DNA of 64,000 nt, taken from the NCBI GenBank assembly GCA_902592325.1, contig CACJEC010000001.1, forward strand, positions 124,001 to 188,000. The letters are read 5' to 3'. Shown one piece after another: positions 40,324 through 50,717 of the stretch (positions within the stretch are counted from its first letter, which is position 1; every line of letters begins with the position of its first letter). Origin of the DNA: an uncultured Pelagibacteraceae bacterium. GTDB taxonomy: Bacteria; Pseudomonadota; Alphaproteobacteria; Pelagibacterales; Pelagibacteraceae. A program made the translations under genes and the position numbers. Under the pieces are notes generated by a model, which saw only the letters and a list, made by a program, of their open reading frames with translations, had not been told where the DNA came from and ran no database searches.

Positions 40324-40907
40324 TCAACTTCTTTAAGGTATTCTTTAATTTTTTCAATTGGTAAGCCCATTATTGTATTTTCATTTCCATCTATTTTTGA
40401 AAATAAATTTTTTCCCTCACCTTCAATCTGATAAACATTATAAGCATATAACGCTTGATCTGAAATTTTAGATAGATATGATTTCAGCTCATTTTCGGAA
40501 AAATTTTTCATCGTTAATGTTGCTTTATCAGTATAATTCCAGATCATAGAGCCATTCTTTGAGATACATACTGAACTAATTAAATAATGTTTTTTTCCAT
40601 TTAATTTTTTTAAAATATTTAAAGCTTCATCCCTATTTTCAGGTTTTGAAATTAATTCTCCATCCAAATCAATCACACTATCAGCACCTAAAACCATTTG
40701 ATCTGTTTTTTTTTGACTTATCTTATTGGCTTTTAATTCTGCTAAATTTTTAGAGATAATATCTGGAGTAACGTTTTCTTTTATCAAGCTTTCTTTAACT
40801 GTATCTTCGTCAATATTTGATGGTTCAACTTTATTTGGTATATTATTTTTATCTAATATTTCTTTTCTCACTTTGCTTTTTGAAGCAAGAATAATTTTAG
40901 TTAACAT
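40320..40907 (-). CDS. Maf-family nucleotide pyrophosphatase
   Basis: ILASKSKVRKEILDKNNI; MVLGADSVIDLDGELISKPENRDEALNILKKLNGKKHYLISSVC. Confidence 0.95.
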   Translation of the reverse strand: MLTKIILASKSKVRKEILDKNNIPNKVEPSNIDEDTVKESLIKENVTPDIISKNLAELKANKISQKKTDQMVLGADSVIDLDGELISKPENRDEALNILKKLNGKKHYLISSVCISKNGSMIWNYTDKATLTMKNFSENELKSYLSKISDQALYAYNVYQIEGEGKNLFSKIDGNENTIMGLPIEKIKEYLKEVE

Positions 40908-41724
40908 TTTTAAGATATATTTCGTGTATTTTTATTATTGAAGCCGCTGCTTCTTCAACTGACTTTCTTGTAACATCAATAACAGGCCACCTATATTTTT
41001 GGAAAGTTTTTTTTGCATCCGCGATTTCTTTTGTAATATTTTCAATATTTGTATAATTTTTATTTTCTGTCTCTTTTAAAGAGTTCATTCTATTTTTTCT
41101 TATTTCTACTAATCTTTCTGGTTCTGTGCTTAAACCGACAACACATGTAAGTTGTGGATTATCTTTTAGTTTTTTTGGCAAAGAATTTTCATTTACAAGT
41201 GGTATGTTTGAGGTTTTAAAACCTCTATTAGCTAAATAAATAGAAGTTGGTGTTTTACTTGTTCTACTAACCCCAACTAATATTATATCTGACTTATCTA
41301 TATCTTTGGTTGATTTTCCGTCGTCATGATTCATAGTAAATTGAATAGCTTCTATTCTTTCATAATACTCATCATTTAAAGCATGCTGACCACTAGGTTC
41401 ATGAGAAGCTTTCTGATTGAGAATTTTTGAAAAATTTAAAATTAAATTACCTAATACTCCAAAACAAGGAATATTTTTTTCATCACTCATATTCGCTAAA
41501 TACTTTGCTAAATTATTATCTACAATTGTATAAAGAATTACAGAATGTTGGTTTTTGCTAGCTTCCTCTAAAATTTTCAAGACTTGATTTTCTGTTCTTG
41601 TAAAAGAATAGGAATGAACTTTATATTCAATATTCTTAAATTGTGCTTTTAAAGCTAAAAAAATCCTATCTAAAGTTTCTCCTGTAGAATCTGAAATCAA
41701 ATAAATTTGATATGTATTAGTCAT
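40897..41724 (-). CDS. DUF299 / pyruvate,water dikinase regulatory protein (kinase/pyrophosphorylase)
   Basis: YLISDSTGETLDRIFLALKAQF; ILVGVSRTSKTPTSIYLANRGFKTSNIPLV. Confidence 0.96.
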   Translation of the reverse strand: MTNTYQIYLISDSTGETLDRIFLALKAQFKNIEYKVHSYSFTRTENQVLKILEEASKNQHSVILYTIVDNNLAKYLANMSDEKNIPCFGVLGNLILNFSKILNQKASHEPSGQHALNDEYYERIEAIQFTMNHDDGKSTKDIDKSDIILVGVSRTSKTPTSIYLANRGFKTSNIPLVNENSLPKKLKDNPQLTCVVGLSTEPERLVEIRKNRMNSLKETENKNYTNIENITKEIADAKKTFQKYRWPVIDVTRKSVEEAAASIIKIHEIYLKNVN

Positions 41725-41996
41725 GAATAAATTGTAAATAAGTTTGTATTATTTTAATAAAATTACTCAATTTAAATATTGTAAAATTATTGCTGTAAAA
41801 TAAGGGTTTTGTTAACAATTATAAATTCGTTTATAAAATAATACAGTAAATATAATAAAATACTTAAAAGCTACATTTTAAACGATATTATTAATTTTTA
41901 GATGTTATTAAACTGTCGATATAATGTTAATAAAAAATAATTATCCTTATTCACATTACATAATACTAATACAATAATAATATATATTATTTTAAT
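41725..41996. other. Probable chromosomal replication origin (oriC) spacer
   Basis: 272-bp extremely AT-rich spacer between divergent DUF299 and hemE genes (alphaproteobacterial origin context); DnaA-box match TTATTCACA at 41947-41955; perfect palindrome AATAATATATATTATT at 41976-41991. Confidence 0.6.
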
Positions 41997-42998
41997 ATGA
42001 CACCTATACACAAAGTAATACTTAATAAAGACACACATATAAAACCTATATGGATAATGAGACAAGCAGGTAGATACTTACCTGAATTTAGAGAAATTAG
42101 ATCTAAAAATACAGATTTTATAAAATTATGTTTAAATCCAATCTTATCTTCAGAAATTACTCTTCAACCTTTGAAAAGATTTGATTTTGACGCAGCAATT
42201 ATTTTTTCAGATATATTAATGTTGCCCTATGGTTTAGGCCAAAATGTAGAATTTAAAAAAGATTTTGGTCCTATTTTAGGTCAGCTTGATTTAAATAAAA
42301 TATCTAAAATGAAAGAAATTAATTTTACTGAAAGAGTTAAACAAGTCTATGAAGCTATAAAAAATGTAAGTAATAATGATGTTTTAAAAAATAAAAATAC
42401 TATTGGATTTGTAGGTGCTCCTTGGACCATATTAGTTTATATGATAAATCAACAATCTCCTAAAAAAAAATTAAAAAAAGATTTCTTTGAAAATAAAGAT
42501 TTAATAAATAATGTTTTATTGATTATTGAGAAATTTTTAAAAATTCACATTAAAAATCAAATAGATAATGGTGCAAATGTAATTCAAATATTTGATAGTT
42601 GGGCAGGATTATTAGAAGAAAAGAACTTACCATATTATATATATAACCCGACACTAAATTTAGTAAAATTCATTCAATCTTTGAATACACCTGTCATATG
42701 CTTTCCAAGGAATATTAAGGACTATAAAAAATATTGTGACTTTATAAAACCTGATGCAATCTGCATTGATTATGAAGTTGACCCAGTAAAAATAAAAAAA
42801 GAGATAAGCATACCTATACAAGGTGGAATGGATCCAAAAGTTTTACTGACAGATAAAGAAAATATAAAAAAGGAAGCAACTAAATATTTAGATATATTTA
42901 AAGATCATCCATATATTTTTAATCTAGGCCATGGAGTTTTGCCAAAAACAAACCCGGAAATGATGGAGTATCTAGTTAAAACTGTAAAAGATTATTAA
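41997..42998 (+). CDS. hemE: Uroporphyrinogen decarboxylase
   Basis: PIWIMRQAGRYLPEFREIR; FSDILMLPYGLGQNVEF; FNLGHGVLPKTNPE. Confidence 0.98.
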   Translation: MTPIHKVILNKDTHIKPIWIMRQAGRYLPEFREIRSKNTDFIKLCLNPILSSEITLQPLKRFDFDAAIIFSDILMLPYGLGQNVEFKKDFGPILGQLDLNKISKMKEINFTERVKQVYEAIKNVSNNDVLKNKNTIGFVGAPWTILVYMINQQSPKKKLKKDFFENKDLINNVLLIIEKFLKIHIKNQIDNGANVIQIFDSWAGLLEEKNLPYYIYNPTLNLVKFIQSLNTPVICFPRNIKDYKKYCDFIKPDAICIDYEVDPVKIKKEISIPIQGGMDPKVLLTDKENIKKEATKYLDIFKDHPYIFNLGHGVLPKTNPEMMEYLVKTVKDY

Positions 42999-43996
42999 TG
43001 AAAAAAGATTTAGAACATCCCCCTATAAATTTTGGAAAAATTGGAGTTTTAATAATAAATTTAGGAACACCGGATTCAACAAGCTGGTTAGACATAAGAA
43101 AATATTTAAAAGAATTTTTATCTGACAGAAGAGTAATAGAAGTAAATCCTATAATATGGCAAGTCATATTGAATGTTTTTATATTAAATTTAAGACCTTC
43201 AAAAACAGCAAAAGCTTATAAAGAAATATGGATGAAAGAAGAAAATATTTCTCCCCTTTTATATTATACAAGAAAACAAGCAGAAAAATTATCAATCTCA
43301 ATATCTAAAGAAAATTTGGTAGTAGATTATGCTATGAGGTATGGAAATCCAAGCATTAGAAGTAAAATAAAAATTCTTCACGAAATGGGTTGTGAAAATT
43401 TAGTAATACTTCCGTTATATCCTCAATATGCTGCTGCCACTACAGCCACTGTTTGTGATGAAGTATATAGGACACTTATGAAAATGAGGTGGCAGCCATC
43501 ATTAAAAATAATTCCACATTATGAGTCCAATCCTTTATACATAGAAGCATTGGTTAACTCCTTAAACAAAAAGATTAAAGAAATTAATTGGAAACCAGAT
43601 CTAATATTAGCTTCCTATCATGGAATTCCTCAAAAATATTTTGATAAAGGAGATCCCTATCATTGCTACTGTCATAAAACCACAAGATTAATATCTGAAA
43701 AATTTAACTCAATTGAAATCAAGACTACATTTCAGTCTAGATTTGGCCCACAAAAATGGCTTCAACCTTATACTGATAAGGCTTTAGAAAACTTGCCAGC
43801 TGAAGGAAAAAAAAATGTCTTAGCCATATGTCCTGGCTTTTCTTCAGATTGTGTTGAAACTCTGGAAGAAATACTTATTCAAGGCAAAGAGAGTTTTTTA
43901 AATTCTGGCGGTGAAAATTTTGACATGGTACCATGCTTAAACGATAGTGATGACCATATTGCGTTATTAAAATCTTTAATTCAAAAAAGTATATAA
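42998..43996 (+). CDS. hemH: Ferrochelatase
   Basis: GVLIINLGTPDS; VLPLYPQYAAATTATV; SYHGIPQKYFDKGDPYHCYCHKTTRL; FQSRFGPQKWLQPYTD. Confidence 0.98.
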   Translation: MKKDLEHPPINFGKIGVLIINLGTPDSTSWLDIRKYLKEFLSDRRVIEVNPIIWQVILNVFILNLRPSKTAKAYKEIWMKEENISPLLYYTRKQAEKLSISISKENLVVDYAMRYGNPSIRSKIKILHEMGCENLVILPLYPQYAAATTATVCDEVYRTLMKMRWQPSLKIIPHYESNPLYIEALVNSLNKKIKEINWKPDLILASYHGIPQKYFDKGDPYHCYCHKTTRLISEKFNSIEIKTTFQSRFGPQKWLQPYTDKALENLPAEGKKNVLAICPGFSSDCVETLEEILIQGKESFLNSGGENFDMVPCLNDSDDHIALLKSLIQKSI

Positions 43997-43999
43997 TAA

Positions 44000-44434
44000 A
44001 TGAACACTTACTTGCTTTTTAAATCATTACATTTAATAGCGGTAATTTCTTGGATGGCTGGACTATTATACCTACCAAGAATTTTTGTTTATCACTCCCA
44101 AAATAATACTCAACCAATTATTTCAGAAGTATTTAAAGTGATGGAAAAAAAACTTTTCTATTACATAATGACACCAGCAATGATTTTATCATGGATATTT
44201 GGTTTAATATTAATCCATGAAATTGGATTTGATAAATTGGGACAAAAATGGATGATTTTAAAATTGATTCTTGTAGTTTTATTAACGCTTTATCATCTTT
44301 ATCTTGGGAAAATTCTTGGTCAATTTAAACTAGACTCAAACAAGCATTCACATAAATTCTATAGATATATAAATGAAATACCCACATTATTGCTTATTTT
44401 AATCATTTTTGTTGTGATATTTAAGCCTATCTAG
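44000..44434 (+). CDS. hemJ: Protoporphyrinogen IX oxidase HemJ-like
   Basis: YLLFKSLHLIAVISWMAGLLYLPRIFVYH; MTPAMILSWIFGL; RYINEIPTLLLILIIFVVIFKP. Confidence 0.93.
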   Translation: MNTYLLFKSLHLIAVISWMAGLLYLPRIFVYHSQNNTQPIISEVFKVMEKKLFYYIMTPAMILSWIFGLILIHEIGFDKLGQKWMILKLILVVLLTLYHLYLGKILGQFKLDSNKHSHKFYRYINEIPTLLLILIIFVVIFKPI

Positions 44435-44498
44435 GGTTGAATATTTATGAATTGTATATATATTAGTTATATTATTAAGTCCTTAATAATTTTTAATC

Positions 44499-45767
44499 AT
44501 GAACATACAAGAACTAAAACTTAAATCGTCTGAACAGCTTATTACTCAAGCAGAAGAACTTGGAATAGAAAATGCCAGTACTTTAAGAAAGCAAGAAATT
44601 CTTTTTGCTATATTAAAAAAAGTAGCTGAAAAAGAGGAAATTACAGGTGCAGGTGTTTTACAACTATTGCAAGATGGATTTGGTTTTCTTAGAGCCATGG
44701 AGTCTAACTATTTGCCTGGACCTGATGATATTTATGTAAGTCCAAGCCAAATCAGAAAATTTGGATTGAGAACTGGAGACACAGTAGAGGGACCTGTAAG
44801 AGCACCAAAAGAAGGCGAGAGATATTTTGCACTTCTTCAAGTTAGCAAGATAAATTTTGAAGAACCAGAAAAATCAAGACACAAAATTGCATTTGAAAAT
44901 CTCACACCACTTTATCCTAATCAACAATTAGTAATGGAAGTTGAACCAACAAAGGTTGAAAAGAAACAAGATCTTACACCTAGATTAATTGATCTAGTGA
45001 GTCCTATTGGTAAAGGACAACGTTCAATAATTATATCACCACCTAAAGCTGGTAAAACTATGATTTTACAGAGTATTGCAAACTCTGTAGCTAAAAATTA
45101 TCCTGAATGTTATCTTATTGTCCTCTTAATTGATGAAAGACCAGAAGAGGTTACCGATATGCAAAGATCAGTAAAAGGAGAGGTAATAAGTTCAACTTTT
45201 GATGAACCAGCTCAAAGACACGTTGCAGTGGCTGAAATGGTAATTGAAAAAGCGAAAAGATTAACAGAAAATAAAAAAGATGTTGTTATACTATTAGATT
45301 CTATAACCAGGCTTGGAAGAGCTTATAATGCTGTGATACCTAGTTCAGGTAAAGTATTAACTGGAGGAGTTGATGCAAACGCCCTACAAAGACCAAAAAG
45401 ATTTTTTGGTGCAGCAAGAAATATTGAGGAAGGTGGCTCTTTAACCATTATTTCCACAGCATTAATAGATACTGGGAGTAGAATGGATGAAGTAATTTTT
45501 GAGGAATTTAAAGGAACAGGAAATAGTGAAACAATTTTAGATAGAAAGATTGCAGATAAAAGAATTTACCCTGCAATAGATATAACCAAATCAGGAACTA
45601 GAAGAGAAGAATTACTTTTTGATAAAAATGATTTACAAAAAATGAATGTATTAAGAAGAATAATAGCCCCAATGGGTACGATGGATGCAATCGAATTTAT
45701 AAGTTCTAAATTAAAAGATACAAAAAATAATGCTGAATTTTTTAATTCAATGAATAAACCTGCATAA
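44499..45767 (+). CDS. rho: Transcription termination factor Rho
   Basis: [70 protein letters not shown]. Confidence 0.98.
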   Translation: MNIQELKLKSSEQLITQAEELGIENASTLRKQEILFAILKKVAEKEEITGAGVLQLLQDGFGFLRAMESNYLPGPDDIYVSPSQIRKFGLRTGDTVEGPVRAPKEGERYFALLQVSKINFEEPEKSRHKIAFENLTPLYPNQQLVMEVEPTKVEKKQDLTPRLIDLVSPIGKGQRSIIISPPKAGKTMILQSIANSVAKNYPECYLIVLLIDERPEEVTDMQRSVKGEVISSTFDEPAQRHVAVAEMVIEKAKRLTENKKDVVILLDSITRLGRAYNAVIPSSGKVLTGGVDANALQRPKRFFGAARNIEEGGSLTIISTALIDTGSRMDEVIFEEFKGTGNSETILDRKIADKRIYPAIDITKSGTRREELLFDKNDLQKMNVLRRIIAPMGTMDAIEFISSKLKDTKNNAEFFNSMNKPA

Positions 45768-45785
45768 TAAGGTATTAAAAAATGT

Positions 45786-47363
45786 ATGGATTTAGAGAAA
45801 AAAATTAGATCAATACATGATCTTCTCCAAAAGAAAAAATTTTTACAAGTTAAAGAAGAATTAGAAAAACTCTTAAAAAAGATTCCTAATAATCCCTATT
45901 TATTGAATCTAAGTGGTCTCACACTTCAATACTTAAACGATTATAAATCAGCGATAAATTATTTTATTCTTGCAATCAAAAATGATGAAAAAAATATTGC
46001 AGCAATGAATAATTTAGCCAATTCTCATAAAAATTTATCAAATTATACAGAGGCTGAAAAAATTTATAAAAAAATTTTAGAAATTGATCATAATTATGTT
46101 CATGCACTAAACAATTATGCAAACCTTAAAATTGAAATTAATGATCATAAAGAGGCAATTCCTTTACTAGAAAAAGCAATATTAATTTCTAATCAAAGAA
46201 ATATTAAAGCAATAGATATTATGCTCACTTTAGCCAGTGTTTATCAAAGTATCAATAATTTAGAAAAAACAAGAAAAATTTTAGATGAAATATTTTCAAT
46301 TAAACCTAAATGGTCTAAGGCTCATAAACTATTAAGTGAAATTACTAAATACTCTTCCGATGACTCTAAATCTTTATCTCATATTGAAGAGATGAAAAAA
46401 ATTATGTTAGATAAAGAATTAAAGGATGATGATAAGTCAATTTTGTCTTTTGCTTTAGGAAAATCATTAGAGGATCTAAAAAAATATGATCAGTCTTTTG
46501 TTTATTTAAAAACGGCCAATGATTTAAAAAAAAATTTAATTATTTCAAATTTAAATGATGAAATTGGCCTCTTTAAAGAATTAATCAAAAAATTTGATGA
46601 TATAGATTTTGAAAAGATTAAGAATAAAGTCGAGACAAAAAAAATTATATTTATTTGTGGTATGCCAAGATCTGGCACTACTTTGGTTGAGCAGATTTTA
46701 TCATCTCACCCTGAAGTCTATGGAGCAGGTGAGTTATTATACCTAGAAAATACATTAAAAAATAATTTTTTAGAGGATAATAAGATTAACAAACAAAAAA
46801 TTATAGATTTAAAAAACTCTTCATCAGATGAAATTTTATCAGACTATTTAAAGTTTTTTGAAATTTATAATTTAGATAAAAATATAATTACAGATAAAAC
46901 TCCACAAAATTTTAAGTGGATAGGTTTTATAAAAATTTTCTTTCCTAATACAAAAATTATTCTTTGTCAGAGAAATCCAAAAGATAATTGTGTTTCCCTT
47001 TTTAAGAATGATTTTCCTTCATCAACTATGAATTGGTCATTTGATCAAGAGGAAATTGCTGAATATTATAATGAATATCATAAACTTACTAGTTTTTGGA
47101 AAAATAAAATTTCAAAAGATATTTATGAATTAAATTATGAAAAATTGATAGAAGATGATAAAGGCGAAATAGATAAACTTTTAGAGTTTTGTAATTTAGA
47201 TTTAAGTGAAAAATGTTATAATTTTACGAAATTTAGTAAAACTCCAATTAAAACAGTAAGTGTATCTCAAGCAAATAAACCTATTTATAAAGATTCTATT
47301 AATTCATTTGATCCGTATCAAAATCATTTACAAAAAATGTTAAAAAAACTTAGTATAATTTAA
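45786..47363 (+). CDS. TPR-repeat sulfotransferase
   Basis: N-terminal TPR-like repeats (AAMNNLANSHKNLSNYTEAEKIYKKILEIDHNYVHALNNYANLK); FICGMPRSGTTLVEQILSSHPEVYGAGEL; CQRNPKDNCVSLFKNDF. Confidence 0.93.
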   Translation: MDLEKKIRSIHDLLQKKKFLQVKEELEKLLKKIPNNPYLLNLSGLTLQYLNDYKSAINYFILAIKNDEKNIAAMNNLANSHKNLSNYTEAEKIYKKILEIDHNYVHALNNYANLKIEINDHKEAIPLLEKAILISNQRNIKAIDIMLTLASVYQSINNLEKTRKILDEIFSIKPKWSKAHKLLSEITKYSSDDSKSLSHIEEMKKIMLDKELKDDDKSILSFALGKSLEDLKKYDQSFVYLKTANDLKKNLIISNLNDEIGLFKELIKKFDDIDFEKIKNKVETKKIIFICGMPRSGTTLVEQILSSHPEVYGAGELLYLENTLKNNFLEDNKINKQKIIDLKNSSSDEILSDYLKFFEIYNLDKNIITDKTPQNFKWIGFIKIFFPNTKIILCQRNPKDNCVSLFKNDFPSSTMNWSFDQEEIAEYYNEYHKLTSFWKNKISKDIYELNYEKLIEDDKGEIDKLLEFCNLDLSEKCYNFTKFSKTPIKTVSVSQANKPIYKDSINSFDPYQNHLQKMLKKLSII

Positions 47364-47397
47364 TATTAATTTTGTGTGATTTTAATATGATAAAGAC

Positions 47398-48729
47398 ATG
47401 ACAATTTATGCTTTATCAAGTGGTCCAGGGGTTTCGGGTGTAGCAATAGTTAGAATTTCAGGACCTGAGTCATCAAATGTAATCAAGTCTCTTACTGGCA
47501 AAGAAGTTCCTAAGCCTAGAATGGCAACCCTTCGAAAAATAAACAATATCAACACTTCTGAGCTGATTGATGAGGGTATAATAATTTGGTTTCCTGGGCC
47601 TGAGAGCTACACAGGTGAGGATATGGCTGAAATTCATGTTCATGGAGGTAAAGCAGTGATCTTAGCTTTACAAAATGAAATATCAAAAAACAAAAAATGT
47701 AGATTAGCTGAGCCTGGGGAATTTACAAAACTCGCTTTTCAGAATGGTAAAATTAATTTGTTAAAAGCTGAAAGTTTAGCCGATCTTATATCTGCTGAAA
47801 CAGAAATCCAGAGAATGCAAGCAGTAAGAATTATGAAAGGTAAGTCATCAATAAAATTTAACGAACTAAGAGAGAAATTATTAAAACTTTTATCATTTGT
47901 TGAAGCCAAAATAGATTTTCCAGAGGAAGAATTGCCAAATGAAAATATTAAAAAGTTAACAAAAGATTCAACAGAAGTTTTAAATGAAATTAAAAAAATA
48001 TTAGATGACCAAAAAGTTGGTGAAATGATACGTGAGGGTTTTAAAATTGCTATTATAGGACCGACTAATGCAGGAAAGTCCAGTTTACTAAATAATTTAT
48101 CGAATAGAGAAGTTGCAATAGTCTCTGAAATAGCAGGTACAACAAGAGATGTGATAGAAACACATTTAAATTTAGATGGTTACCCAGTAATCATTTCAGA
48201 TACTGCTGGTATAAGAAATTCAAAAGATGAAATTGAAAAAAAAGGTATTAAATTATCACTCAATAAAGCTGAAAATGCCGATTTAAGACTGGTTGTGGTT
48301 GATGCAAAAAATGTTGATTTAAGCGGCTTTTTGAACGATTTATTAAAAAAAAATGCAATCTTAGTAATAAATAAGTCAGATTTATTAAAGGATAAATTGG
48401 ATGATCAAGTTAAAAAGTTTGAACATGTTTTAATTTCATTAAAGGAAAATTCTAATATAGATCAATTAATTTCAAAAATTAAAAATAATTTAAAAAATAA
48501 ATTTGTTTCCGCCGATGATATTTTAATTACCAGAGAAAGGCATAGAGAACATTTAGATCAATGCGTTGATCATTTAAATAATTTTCTGAAAAAAAAAGAT
48601 AAAAAAGATTTTGATAAAGCAGCCGAAGATTTAAGGTTAGCCACTAGACATTTAGGAATGATTGTCGGAAAAGTCGATGTAGAGGAGATATTAGGCAGTA
48701 TTTTCAACGATTTTTGTATTGGGAAATAA
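47398..48729 (+). CDS. mnmE: tRNA uridine-5-carboxymethylaminomethyl modification GTPase
   Basis: TIYALSSGPGVSGVAIVRISG; GPTNAGKSSLLNNL; C-terminal FCIGK. Confidence 0.98.
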   Translation: MTIYALSSGPGVSGVAIVRISGPESSNVIKSLTGKEVPKPRMATLRKINNINTSELIDEGIIIWFPGPESYTGEDMAEIHVHGGKAVILALQNEISKNKKCRLAEPGEFTKLAFQNGKINLLKAESLADLISAETEIQRMQAVRIMKGKSSIKFNELREKLLKLLSFVEAKIDFPEEELPNENIKKLTKDSTEVLNEIKKILDDQKVGEMIREGFKIAIIGPTNAGKSSLLNNLSNREVAIVSEIAGTTRDVIETHLNLDGYPVIISDTAGIRNSKDEIEKKGIKLSLNKAENADLRLVVVDAKNVDLSGFLNDLLKKNAILVINKSDLLKDKLDDQVKKFEHVLISLKENSNIDQLISKIKNNLKNKFVSADDILITRERHREHLDQCVDHLNNFLKKKDKKDFDKAAEDLRLATRHLGMIVGKVDVEEILGSIFNDFCIGK

Positions 48730-48845
48730 TTGTCATTTTGCTGTATTTTTAGCCTATTTTCTTCAATTATCGTTGATAAATAACAATTATTCAGCTTCTC
48801 TAACTCAAAACTTGTAAATATTTTAATCGAATATAAATTTATATC

Positions 48846-50717
48846 ATGAAAAATGATTTGGCTTTTGATGTAGTTGTAATTGGCGGAGGTCATGCTGGCT
48901 GTGAAGCAGCAGCAGCTTCAGCACGCCTTGGAGCTAACACTGCACTTTTCACTCACAATAAAGATACGATTGGAGAAATGTCATGTAATCCAGCTATCGG
49001 TGGTTTAGGTAAAGGTCATTTAGTTAGAGAAATAGATGCTTTAGACGGTGTTATGGGTGAAGTTGCAGATAAGTCTGGTATCCAATTTAGACTATTAAAT
49101 AGAAGCAGAGGTCCTGCTGTAAGGGGTCCTCGAACTCAATCTGATAGATCACTATATCGTAAATTTATGCAAGAAAAACTTGTAAACTATTGTAATTTAA
49201 GCATTTTTTCAGATCCTGTTATTAAGTTTATTTTTAATAATAATGAAATAAGTGGATTTATAACATTAAAAGGCAACAAAGTAAGTTGTAACAAGTTAAT
49301 TCTTACAACAGGCACATTTTTAAATGGATTGATACATATTGGTGATGAGAAAACTCCTGCAGGTCGATTTAATGAAAAACCAACTACAGGTTTAAGTGAG
49401 CAGTTAAAAAAGTATAATTTTAAAATTGGAAGACTGAAAACTGGTACACCTCCTAGATTAGATTCTAGAACAATTAATTTTGATAAATTGGAAAAACAAT
49501 TTGCAGACGATAATCCTTATTTTTTTTCTTTCTTAACTAAAAAAAATTTAAATAAGCAGGTATCGTGTTCGATGACCTATACCAACGAAAAGGTTCATAA
49601 GATCATCGAAAAAAATTTATCTAAAAGCGCTATGTATTCTGGTAGTATCCAGGGTGTTGGTCCGAGATATTGTCCTTCGATAGAAGACAAAATAGTAAAA
49701 TTTGCTGATAAATCTAGACATCAAATCTTTTTAGAGCCAGAAGGCCTTAATGATCATACTATTTACCCTAATGGTATATCAACTTCTCTACCTGAGATTG
49801 TTCAGCATGAAATTCTCAATAATATCAACGGTTTAGAGAGTGTAAGAGTTATTAGACCAGGATATGCTATAGAATATGATTATATTGATCCTAGAGAGCT
49901 TTTTTTAACATTAGAGACAAAAAAAATACGTAACCTGTATCTTGCTGGTCAAATAAATGGAACAACAGGATACGAAGAAGCTGCCGCTCAGGGTCTTATA
50001 GCAGGTATTAATGCTGTTCTTTCTTTAAAAAATATGGAGCCTTTTATTTTGGACAGGTCAGATGCTTATATTGGTGTAATGATTGATGACTTAGTAACCA
50101 AAGGTGTTGCTGAACCTTATAGAATGTTTACGTCTCGAGCTGAATATCGATTAAGTCTTAGATCTGATAATGCCGACTTAAGGCTTACTCATAAAGGTAT
50201 CAAGATTGGTTTAATAACTGATTATCGAAAAAAAATATTTGAGGATAAATTTGATAAATTAAGCAAAATATCAATGCAAATGTCTAATTTAAACATTACA
50301 CCCTCTAAGGCAGATAAATTTGGAATTAAAATAGCCAAAGATGGAGTTTTAAGATCTGCTGACGAAATTTTAACCCATAATGGAGTGAATATGGTTAATA
50401 TTAGAGATATATGGCCTGAAATAAAAAATTATGGTTCCGAAATTGATGAACAGGTAGAAATTAACTCTCATTATAGAGGGTATCTTAAAAAGCAAAAAGC
50501 AGATATTCTTGCTTTTAAAAGAGACGAAAATCTATCAATTCCTGATAATATTGATTATGACCAATTCTCAGGGCTTTCTAATGAGGTAAAAGCTAAATTT
50601 AAGCAAATAAAGCCTAAAACTATGGGTCAGGCATTAAGAATTGATGGAATTACACCTGCTGCAGTATATATTTTGTTGTCACATGTAAAAAGAAAGTCTA
50701 TTAAGCATATAGCTTAA
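48846..50717 (+). CDS. mnmG: tRNA uridine-5-carboxymethylaminomethyl modification enzyme
   Basis: [75 protein letters not shown]. Confidence 0.98.
   Translation: MKNDLAFDVVVIGGGHAGCEAAAASARLGANTALFTHNKDTIGEMSCNPAIGGLGKGHLVREIDALDGVMGEVADKSGIQFRLLNRSRGPAVRGPRTQSDRSLYRKFMQEKLVNYCNLSIFSDPVIKFIFNNNEISGFITLKGNKVSCNKLILTTGTFLNGLIHIGDEKTPAGRFNEKPTTGLSEQLKKYNFKIGRLKTGTPPRLDSRTINFDKLEKQFADDNPYFFSFLTKKNLNKQVSCSMTYTNEKVHKIIEKNLSKSAMYSGSIQGVGPRYCPSIEDKIVKFADKSRHQIFLEPEGLNDHTIYPNGISTSLPEIVQHEILNNINGLESVRVIRPGYAIEYDYIDPRELFLTLETKKIRNLYLAGQINGTTGYEEAAAQGLIAGINAVLSLKNMEPFILDRSDAYIGVMIDDLVTKGVAEPYRMFTSRAEYRLSLRSDNADLRLTHKGIKIGLITDYRKKIFEDKFDKLSKISMQMSNLNITPSKADKFGIKIAKDGVLRSADEILTHNGVNMVNIRDIWPEIKNYGSEIDEQVEINSHYRGYLKKQKADILAFKRDENLSIPDNIDYDQFSGLSNEVKAKFKQIKPKTMGQALRIDGITPAAVYILLSHVKRKSIKHIA

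Noticed and set aside
44435-44498. TATTAAG-TC-CTTAATA hairpin upstream of rho as an attenuator
   Set aside because: Very weak AT-only stem; no supporting leader ORF or poly-U tract logic.
48730-48845. mnmE-mnmG spacer as replication origin (gidA-adjacent as in E. coli)
   Set aside because: No DnaA-box match seen; the hemE-adjacent spacer is longer, more AT-rich and fits alphaproteobacterial precedent. Kept only as the alternative hypothesis.
48570-48893. Minus-strand 107-aa ORF spanning the mnmE-mnmG spacer
   Set aside because: Mostly antisense to mnmE; no recognisable protein features.
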